64,000 nucleotides of DNA, from NCBI GenBank assembly GCA_964019155.1, contig OZ025245.1, forward strand, positions 12,510,461 to 12,574,460, written 5' to 3'. This document shows positions 14,001-24,754 of the stretch, in pieces. Positions within the stretch are counted from its first letter, which is position 1; each line of letters begins with the position of its first letter. The notes under the pieces were generated by a model, which saw nothing but the letters and a program-made list of their open reading frames with translations, did not search any database and was not told the DNA's origin. The DNA is from Osedax fenrisi. Taxonomy: Eukaryota > Annelida > Polychaeta > Sabellida > Siboglinidae. The position numbers and the translations under genes are program-made.

Positions 14001-17000
14001 ATCGTAATGCGTGTTCCTCCTTAAGTGGTGTAATCACCGCTAGCATCAAGCACGGCGATTTGTTACTGCACTTGATGCTCGGTATACTTATTATTATTAT
14101 TGGTGTTCAGATAGCGAGCATCGAGTACCGCGACTGCGGCGACTTATTACTGCGCTTGTTACCGAGCAAAATAGCTGTTCACTTAGTGAGCATCGAGCAC
14201 AGTGACTTGTTACTGCACTTGTTACTGTACTTGATGATCGGTATACATTATTATTGGTGTTAAAAAGCGAGCATAAAGCACGGCGACTTGTTACTAGAAA
14301 ATAGAACTTTTCATAGATTGTAGGCAGCGACTTATTAGTGCACTTGTTACTGCACTTGATGCTAGCGGTGTGTACACAGCTTTAAGCGGTTTCACAATAA
14401 TCTTACATATGCTTTATCGTTGTCACCCGTAATCAGACCGTACAGACGTCCAATGTTTACAGATCGTTCTAAAAAGATCAAGAATGCCGAACAGGCCATT
14501 CTGTCGGAAGATTTAACCATACAAAACAAGGTACGCCACACACCTACAGAATATCTCTACTATTATACGTCGCTTTTATTTGATTCAGCACAGGACGATA
14601 TACTCTTTACATTAGTGTTATTATCGATGTAGTAGGCATATCCTCGGTATTATTTCGGAGCACTAAGTAGTAGCGATAATGCGCTACACAGAGTAATGCT
14701 TACGCGATAACCTACCTTTGATAGTCGATATAACACCTAAATACTATTCGATCTCTATTTTAGTTCCGTTCAAAGATTTCTATAACCCTTACTATCGTAC
14801 TGCCCCGCCACCTCACGTTACTCGGTGAATATATCGGGAGTTATTGACAATATTGCATATGCTTCCTTCCTTCCGGAACCCTCCATAAGGTGGCAACAGC
14901 GATATCTGCTAATTAGCAACGACAACAACGTATATACAATCTAGTTATAATTAAATAAAAGCATGCTTATAGCTCGGATAACCACCTACCTTTCTACTAC
15001 CCGTACGATATCTGATTACTAGTCGATCTCTAATTAAGTTCCATTCGAAGATTATCGAACTTCCAAAAAAGCTATTTCCCCGCTAGTTCGCATTAGTCAG
15101 TGAATACTATTCACTGTATTCACTGAATATAGCTGAAGTTATACACGGCTCTTCCTTGCGAATACCGTCCCAACGTGGGCAACAGCGACATCTGTGGAGC
15201 TACGATTCTGCCTTCCCGCGGCGCTCCATGTCCACCTCATCGAGATGGCGAAAAGAATCCTTACTTCGGCTTTACAGTCTCGGGCCCAAGGCCCGGTTGG
15301 AACGCCGCCCCCCCACACTCACGGGGGTTTTTCTGTGGTCCGGACACCTACCAGCTCTGGTGGTCCGGATGCTATTGATGAGAGCTGGCGATGTGGAAGT
15401 GAACCCCGGCCCTTGTCTATTCTGCAAGCCCTGCGGAAGGACGCTGAGAACCAATCAGCCACACCTCAGATGTGGCTCGTGCATTGCGACCTCACACAAG
15501 CAAGAGAAATGTAACGGCCTGAGACGAGTGTCACAGACTCCAGGAAACTGGACCTGCAGCGACTGCGTCCCACCCCGTTCCTGTACGCCTCCCCTACCAT
15601 CGACCGTACCCACACTGGTTGGACAACCGATAGGAGCCCCGAGACTTTCAGGAACCAGCGCGCCTAAGAAGCGATGCCTGCAATGCGGAAAAGTTGTAAA
15701 GTAATCGCCCAACCCGCTCGTCTGCATAGGATGCCGGCGTACCTGCCACAAAAGCTGCACTAATATGTCGAGAGGCGAACAAAGCATGCACATATCCAAT
15801 GGCTCCTGGCATTGTGAAAACTGCTCGACCAGCGCGAACAACAAGGGCGTGGATAGCGGAGACCGGCGCCAAGCGGCCCCGTCGAGAAAGACCGATGTGA
15901 GCAGAAGAGGCTGCCTCAAAATACTACAGTGGAACGCTAATGGGATCAGGACCAAGATGGTAGAGCTCGAAGACCGAATAAGGAAATTCAATCTCGACAT
16001 TATCATGATCCAGGAAACGAAGCTGAGGGCCCTGGACAAGAACCCTGCTATAAAGGGCTACTCTACAGTCCGAAAAGACAGAGGCGTCGGCAGTGGTGGG
16101 GGACTTCTCTTTTTTATTAAGGAAGATATACCCTTCACAACTATTGACAACACGCCCAGTGCCCAGAATTCTCTACTGGAGATTCAATCGATTGAACTGA
16201 GAGCTAAACCTTTCGTCAAGACTCTACTATCCAACGTCTACTGCCCCCCGTCAAGAGGAGCAAACCACGGTAACGAGTTTGAGATGTCGGAACTGCCTCA
16301 TGACCGGAACGCAATCACAGGGGGCGATCTAAACGCACACAGTCATATGTGGGACAGATGGCAACCTGAAGACTCTCTGGGATCGAATCTCGAGGAGTGG
16401 CTGATGGAAAAAGATTTCTGCATCGCGAACGACGGAGCTGCAACAAGGACTAACCCAGGTACCGGAGGAAGCAGCGCGCCCGATGTGACCCTCGTTCACA
16501 GCAGTTGGTTGGATCGAGTGGAGTGGAGCACGACTGAATGCCTAGGATCGGATCACCTCCCCATACTCATCACCGTTGACTGTGAAGTGACAACTCTGAA
16601 CGCCCCATCCCGTACCGAACTCAAATGGAACTGGAAGTCTGCTAATTTCCGATTATTTGCTGAATCGGTAGACGAAGCGGTGACAGCAGCACCAGCGGCC
16701 ATACACGAGTCTTCTCTAGACTCCAGATCCAAATTCCTGAACATGGCAATGATTGACGCGGCCAACAAGGCAATTGGCAAAGTCAAATGTAGTGTTAATG
16801 GAAAGGAGTGGATGTCCAGGGACATACGAGAGGCTGTGAAGAGACGAAACGCGCTGAGGAGAGACATCACGAACAAGCGGGCTGAATGGATTGAGGCATG
16901 CATGACAGTGCGGGATATGATCAGAGAGAGTAAGGAGAATAGATGGAAGGAATTCCTCGAAGACTCTGACTCAAGCTCGAACCCCCACAAGATCTGGAGC

Positions 17001-20000
17001 ACAATCAAGTCATTAAGTGGAAGGAATACAGCAAGCATCAGGAATGAAACATTGGTCCACGAGGGGAGGGAGTACATAACAAACAAGGCCAAAGCAGATG
17101 TCTTCCTACAGAGGTACGCTGCGACCAGTAGGTTGAGTATACCCAAGGAATGCCGAATTAAGAATTCAGTGCGCCGCTCCCTAATAGGCCCAATAGTTGA
17201 GGATCTGAGCTCTATACCATTTAATGCCGCAGAAATGTCCAACGCAATCACAAGGATGAAAGTCAAAGGCGCACCAGGGAAGGATAAGATTCACCCAAGG
17301 TTCATCAAAGCCATGGGCCCAATCGCAGCCAGCTTCATGCTGCGCATTTTCAATGATTCATGGAAAACAGGATCTTGCCCGGCTTCATGGAGGGAGGCTA
17401 TAATTGTCCCCATATTGAAAAAGGGTAAGCCAGCAAGTCAGATTGACTCCTTCCGCCCAGTATCGCTCACATCCTGCGTGGCAAAAACCATGGAGAGAAT
17501 GGTGGCAAGCCGCCTCTCCTTCATGGCAGAGTCCAATGAGTGGTGGTGCCAGGACCAGGCTGGTTTTCGGACCCTCAGATCCTGCGAGGATCAAGTCCTC
17601 CGCCTCTCCCAAGCAGTCAGTGACGGTTTCCAGACTCGACCCGCTAAGCGCTGCGTCCTCGCACTACTGGACTACAGTAAGGCGTATGACACGGTATGGC
17701 GGAATCGATTGTTCCAGCTGATGATGGAGAAAGGCGTATCAAGGACTATCGTCCGATGGATCAGAGGATTCCTCTGCGACAGAAAGGCAGCTGTTCGGAT
17801 CGATGGGGTTATCGGCGCCAGCAGAAAGATGCAACAAGGTGTGCCCCAGGGAGCTGTACTATCACCCCTACTATTCCTCTTCTATATTAATGGTATTAGA
17901 GAAGAAGTCCCGAGCGGGGTGAGTGTCAGCATGTATGCGGACGACATGGCGATCTGGAGTCAAGACCGCGATAAGACTGTTGCTGAGAGCAAGGTACAAG
18001 AGGCGGTGCACAGGGTATCGGAGTGGAGTTATCTCCACAAGCTAAAATTGAACACGTCGAAGTGTGAAGTGTCGTTCTTCACTTCCGACACTCATGAAGC
18101 AAAGTGGATTCCGTCGATTACCCTCGATAACCAGCCCTTCATATTCAAAAAGACTCCCAAGTTCCTCGGGGTCACCTTTGACCGCTCGCTATCCTTTCGG
18201 CCACATGTCGACTCTGTCAAGCTCAGAGTGATGTCCAGGATCCGGATCCTATCCTCCCTGTCATCCAAAGAGTGGGGATGGAGCAGACGATGCATGACGC
18301 GGATATACACAGCACTGATTCACCGCACACTGCACTACTGCGGCGCGGCTTGGCAACCGTGGCTCGCGAAGTCGAACGTTGCCATCCTGGAACGAGTACA
18401 GAATCGGGCTCTACGTATCCTAACAGGTCAACTGGCTGACACACCTCTCGAATGCTTACGCACGGAGGCCGAGCTAACTTCCTTCGAGACGCAGATCAGG
18501 CGTAACTGCATTGTTGCCTGGGAAAGGTCAGCTAGGCTCCCCGCCGGCAACCCACGCCACAAACTGTTCACCTCGCCTATCGAGCATAAATGGAAAAGGT
18601 CGAGCTTCAGTACCCTAGCTCAAGCAGAATGTGCACGCATCGGCCTGGACCAATTGCCTAGAGAGAGGTTTGCTCCAAAGAAAGCGCCACCCTGGAACTG
18701 GGACAGAGAGCCAACATGGACGGTAGATACACGACTAAATGGCGGCAGCGATAAGTCCTGTGACCAGAGAACCCTGCTCACGGACACAGTGGACACCATC
18801 GCGGCAGCCGGAGAAGTGGAGATCACCATCTATACTGACGGATCGGCGGAAAGAGGATATAAAAACGGAGGCAGCGCAGCAGTAGTAACATCAGGCCCAG
18901 CCACTGACCCAGTCAAAATCACCTCCATCACACGCAAGGGAAGACGTCTCACGTCGTCCTATGAGACGGAAGTGACAGCGATGCTACTGGCAGTTGGCTG
19001 GATCAAGAACCGCGAGAACCAAGGCCCCTTCATTATCTGCACCGACAGCCAGTCAACCCTGACAGCACTACAGTCGCCTGGATTGAGCGATGGTTCAGAC
19101 CTAGCAGAGACCCGCCGAATCCTGAACTCGTTGAATACACGTGTTTCGCTACAATGGGTCCCCGGCCATATAGGGCTCATAGGAAACGAGTGGGCGGACG
19201 TCGAAGCCAATGCAGTGGCAGCTTCAGACGAAGAACCAGCGGCAACGGATGGTGGTATAACCTTCCAGACAGCCAAAGCCTTCACGAAGAGAGAAACGAT
19301 GGACCCAGCCATAAGCCACGAGAGAACCAAAGCGGTCTTTAACGGCAAGCGAGCCCCAGTCTCCCTCTCTAGAAAGGATTCGGTCCTACTAGACCAGCTC
19401 CGCAGTGGCCACTGCCACAAGCTGGCAGCATACCGAAACATCGTCGATGCTGACTCCTCCGCGACCTGTCCACACTGCCAAGGAGCCCCAGAGACGCTCG
19501 AGCACTGGCTCCAAGAGTGCCCGGCCACAGCTCGAAGACGAATCCGTGAGTTTGGGGGAGCGGCGCCCCTACTGTCAGCCCTGATTGAACAACCAGAGGC
19601 TGTAATAGCGTTTGCGCATGGACTCCCGTCCATGTGAACGCTACGCCGCGAACAACAACAACAACAACAACAGCGACATCTTTTAAGTAGCAACAACAAC
19701 AACAACAATTTTTCCTCGCCAACATGCCCTTATTGCGAAGCGGATACTGAAACACTCGAGCACTGGATTCAGGAGTGCCCGGCGACGGCCGTAAAACGTA
19801 TACGTGTGTTTGGGGGGACAGCACCCCATCTATCAGTCTTGGTATCAAACCCAAGGGCTGTTATGGCGTTTGCACATGGACTTTGGTCCATGTGACGCCA
19901 TCCTGCCGCCAACAACAACAACAACTTTTATAACATTGAGCAAGAGTGTCGGCATATACATACGACCATTACGTATCAGCGAGATCTTTATTGTCAATAC

Positions 20001-20655
20001 GGATAACTTTAGTGTACATCGTATAGCATTCAATATACAGCGTATAACTTCAATATACAGCGTATAACTTCAATATACAGCGTATAACTTCAATATACAG
20101 CGTATAACTTCAATATACAGCGTATAACTTCAATAGCCACTATACAGTACCGTTATTCGATGTAATAATCATGAGACGCTCTGCACACTTTCTATATTCA
20201 ATACTTTTGCGTCTGTACTTCGCCTATAAACCCGCAGTACTACTATTAGTAATAAAACAAGCTCCACTAGCCCCGTTCTCATGTGTAAACATATTGATTC
20301 GTATCCAGCGATTTTGTATATGGAAAATAGTAATTTTTAATTATTTCGATATAATATGTATAATGTAGATTAATATAATAATATCATATATTTTAGTTGA
20401 TAATATTATATTATATTTCAATATTACTATAATATAATGTATCGAAAACTTTAATTTTATATATATCTATATTTTCGATAAACCGTAAATTTTATTAGAT
20501 AAAATATAAATGTTTATTAAAACGATGCGAATATTGCTTTAAACGAATCAAGCAATTGCGTATCTTACACTCTATTCTCGTGGGGTTTTGTCACAGAACT
20601 AGAGAGAAATTTCTCTCTAGCTCTATGGGTTTTGTGCAAACAATATATAGAGTGG

Positions 20656-20686
<31 letters not shown>

Positions 20687-23600
20687 ACAAACACACACTA
20701 TCCTCACAGTTTCTAGAGGTGACAATAGGGGGAGACACCGGGCTACTGAAGAGCGTACGTAACATACGTATGAACGCTACGCTACGCATCATGCAGACTC
20801 TCAGCTACTATAAGTTAGCATCTCCACTACCACCACTGCCACCTAGTGTGTAGTAGGGCTACTACAAGTTTATCTCCACCACCACCACCGCCACCTGGTG
20901 TGTAGTATGGCTACTACAAGTTAGCATCTCCACCACCACCACTGCCACCTAGTGTGTAGTGGGGCTACTACAAGTTAGCATCTCCACCACCACCACTGCC
21001 ACCTGGTGTGTAGTAGGGCTACTACAAGTTAGCATCTCCACCACCACCACTGCCACCTGGTGTGTAGTAGGGCTACTACAAATTAGCATCTCCACCACCA
21101 CCACTGCCACCTGGTGTTTAGTAGTGCTACTACAAGTTAGCATCTCCACCACCACCACTGCCACCTGGTGTTTAGTAGGGCTACTACAAGTTAGCATCTC
21201 CACCACCACCACTGCCACCTGGTGTGTAGTAGGGCTACTACAAGTTAGCATCTCCACCACCACCACTGCCACCTGGTGTGTAGTAGGGCTACTACAAATT
21301 AGCATCTCCACCACCACCACTGCCACCTGGTGTTTAGTAGTGCTACTACAAGTTAGCATCTCCACCACCACCACTGCCACCTGGTGTTTAGTAGGGCTAC
21401 TACAAGTTAGCATCTCCACCACCACCACTGCCACCTGGTGTGTAGTAGGGCTACTACAAGTTAGCATCTCCACCACCACCACTGCCACCTGGTGTGTAGT
21501 ATGGCTACTACAAGTTAGCATCTCCACCACCACTGCCACTGCCACCTGGTGTGTAGTAGGGCTACTACAAGTTTGTTGTCTCCACCTAGTGTGTAGAGCT
21601 AGAGAGAAAGAGTTTGAGATCTATCTAGCTCTATGGCCTAGTGTGTAGTAGACCTACTACAAGTTTGTTGTCTCCGCCTAGTATGTAATATGGCCACTAA
21701 AAGTTTGTCTCCACCACCACCACCTAGTGTTTATTAGTGCCACTAAAAGTTTGCCTCCATCACTCACTGTGTAGTGGGGACAACATAAACAGGAACAGAT
21801 GTTTTCAAAGTATGCAACTTATATTTCAATACAATCAACTTTTAATACATTTGTCACTCACTATTTCGAATAACTTATTAATCTGTTTTCTAACAGAGTT
21901 ACATAATTATAGTTCACATTTATTAGTATTCGTGGTTATGTAATTTCTCCTTTGTACTACGGCAGTATTTGTTTAGAACATGGTGTTTGCTTGTTGTAAA
22001 GCTCTATATATATATGTATATAATACTTTTAGTGATTATATGAATCAATATAGCTTTCTTGATCATTCATATCCTACATTATATTATAGTTTGAAATTAT
22101 AAAAAAAGTTTTCGTTTTATAAATAGCGTAAATTTTATTCATAAACATAATTTAAACTAATTAATTAGCTACATTAATTAACTAATTAATAAATTTGTTA
22201 TTAAAAACACTGAATGGTGGTTTAGAACATGGTGTTTGCTTATTGTAAAGCTTTAATATCATTCAAATATCAATAATGAAAGCTACATGAAACAATTATT
22301 ATATAATAATAATAATAATAATAATATTTATTAGAAAAATGTTGTTTGTTTTATATTTCGTTTTCTAGTTTATAATATTAATACGCTTTTTCCTCCTATA
22401 TGGCTTCAATATAGCAATATAGCATATTGTATGTTGTTATGTTGCCAGTCAAATATATATAAATATATATATATAATACTTTTAGTGAATATATGAATAA
22501 ATATATATTCCTTTGATCATCCTGCATTAAATTCTAGTTATAGTTATTAAAAAAAATTGTGTTTTATAAATAGTGTAAATTAATTCATAAACATAATTAA
22601 TTAGCTACATTAATTAACTAATTCATTAATCAATTTATTGTTAAACACACTGAATATATGGCCATAATGTTTATATAATTACAACTCTAGTTAATTATAT
22701 AACATATTCTCTATGATTTCGAAGGATTATGATTGGTCACAAACTTATTAATAACTCATCATAACACTCATAACACACCGCTATGTATAATTATAATAAA
22801 TGTTATATATGTTCAGTCATACGAACATTGTTATATAATAATAGAATTTATTTATGTTAACTCTTATATAGTACGATAATAACCGATAATGAATTAAGCA
22901 TACACCGATTCATTATATATTCCTATTACATAATGTATTACATCATCTACGTATACATTATTAATATATAGTCTATTAAATAATACATTACATGCACTAG
23001 TACGACTATTATCCCTATAACTGACAGCTTTAGAGCGTACCAGGGTAACTATAACCCCAATAACTGAGAACCCCATCCCTTATAGGTCCTATCAGGGTAA
23101 CTACAACCCCTGTAACTACCTTACTCTAGGTCCTACCATGGTAACTACATACCCCTATAACTAAGAACCCCACCCCTTCTAGGTCCTACCAGGGTATCTA
23201 CTACCCCTATAACTACCCCCTTCTAGGTCCTATCAGGGTAACTACAACCTCTATAACTACCCTCTTCTAGGTCCTATCAGGGTAACTACAACCCCTATAA
23301 CTACCCTCTTCTAGGTCCTACCAGGGTAACTGCAACCCCTATAACTACCCTCTTCTAGGTCCTATCAGGGTAACTACAACCCGGGTGAGAATCAGTCCTC
23401 TGGTGCCTACATCTTCAGACCTCTCTCGCAACACCTCGAGAAGCTAGCGAAGCCTGTAGTCACTGTGGTCAAGGTTAGCTGACCTCTACTCGACCTCTAC
23501 TCGACCTCTAGTTATTACCCGCCTACGGTATACATGGCATTGCAGTGATGTATCCGCACGTGTGTGTATCGTAACAACTTGTGTCCTTTAACGTATGTCC

Positions 23601-24530
23601 TTTAACTTTTGACCTTAACCTGTGACCTTTAACTTGTGACCTTTAACATATGTCCTTTAACTTGTGTCCTTTAACTTGTTTCCTTTAACTTGTGTCCTTT
23701 AACTTATGTCCTTTAACTTGTGTCATTTAAATTATGCTCTTTAACTTGTGTCCTTTAACTTATGTCCTTTATGTTATCTTGTTAAAGATTGTTATGTGCA
23801 ATGAACAAGCTGGTTTAGGTGTTGGTCATATTTATTATAGGAACACTGGCAGTGCGTGATGCGACTTAAAATGTACAATCTAAATTATATTTATATTTTA
23901 TAAGTATGAAATTCATTAAATCATACCTATTGGAATTTATTATATTACTAATTAATATAAATGAAATTTTAATTAATTATATTAAAATTTGAATTTTTAA
24001 AATTAATTTATTATCAATACCAAATTCTATGATTAAGCCCAACGATAATAAGATTCCTAGTAGTAGTATGTGGAGTCAGATAATGCTGTAGTATGAACGG
24101 TGGTGGCAACTTTTCTTCAGTGTTTATTACATTGTAGAAATAGTTCCGGAAATATCGCTAGCAAGTTGTAGTGGGATAACACCCTAACAGCTTTACTATT
24201 ATTATTATTACTAATCGCTGAGTCATCATTAAGTGATATGCTAGAACATTTTTAAACTTTATATTTTCGATTATATGTTTATATAAATAAAAAAATAAAT
24301 AATAAAACCTCTGATTGAATAACCCCCTCCTCCGCCACCATTACAGACTGAATTCGGGGTGGAGATAAGACAAAAGTTCAACGCGTGGATATCTCAGACC
24401 ATAGTGCTAAGGGACGGCGAGGAAAGCCTGCGATTTGATTGGACGATAGGACCAATCGATGCCAGGTTATAGTTTCTTTCTTCCTGTTCTCTCTCTTACC
24501 TTCACTCACTCTATATCTCTCTCTCTCTCT

Positions 24531-24594
<64 letters not shown>

Positions 24595-24712
24595 GTTTAT
24601 ATTATTACATCTGTCTAATTCTACCTTTCTCTCTCTATATAATAACTTCTCACTCCCTCTCAATCTAAAAATATCTGCCTCCTTTTAGAAACACACACAA
24701 TAGGCAGATATC

Positions 24713-24754
<42 letters not shown>

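Larger units (their letters stand above)
15194..19667 (+). mobile_element. Full-length non-LTR retrotransposon, I/Nimb/Ingi-like
   Basis: This 4.47 kb element is flanked by a 14 bp target duplication and ends in (CAA)n. It has a 2A peptide, two PHD-like fingers, APE endonuclease, RT, RNase H and a C-terminal CCHC-like motif in one frame. The combination of APE endonuclease and RNase H points to the I superclade; 2A leaders are known from trypanosome L1Tc/ingi and from animal non-LTR elements. It lies sense-oriented in a mannosidase intron and is far richer in GC than its surroundings. The 1290-codon main frame is intact, so the insertion is recent. Clade placement is an inference. Confidence 0.9.

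Noticed and set aside
14750..14830. Possible missing mannosidase exon after TTTTAG at 14755-14760
   Set aside because: Its translation does not resemble the family, and the sequence is duplicated in repeat block B, so it is part of a repeat.
15194..19667. Contamination or a host gene with PHD fingers
   Set aside because: The element has an exact target duplication in flanking host-like repeat DNA, a (CAA)n tail and LINE enzymes, so it is an insertion.
15175..19708. Additional frames on both strands within the LINE
   Set aside because: They are shadows of the GC-rich polyprotein frame. The 249-codon minus frame at 18959-19708 includes translated CAA tails.
20949..21648. Long open frames of about 200 codons on both strands
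   Set aside because: They are produced by a 54 bp repeat whose length is a multiple of three. The translation is a simple periodic peptide and no start context or homology supports a gene.
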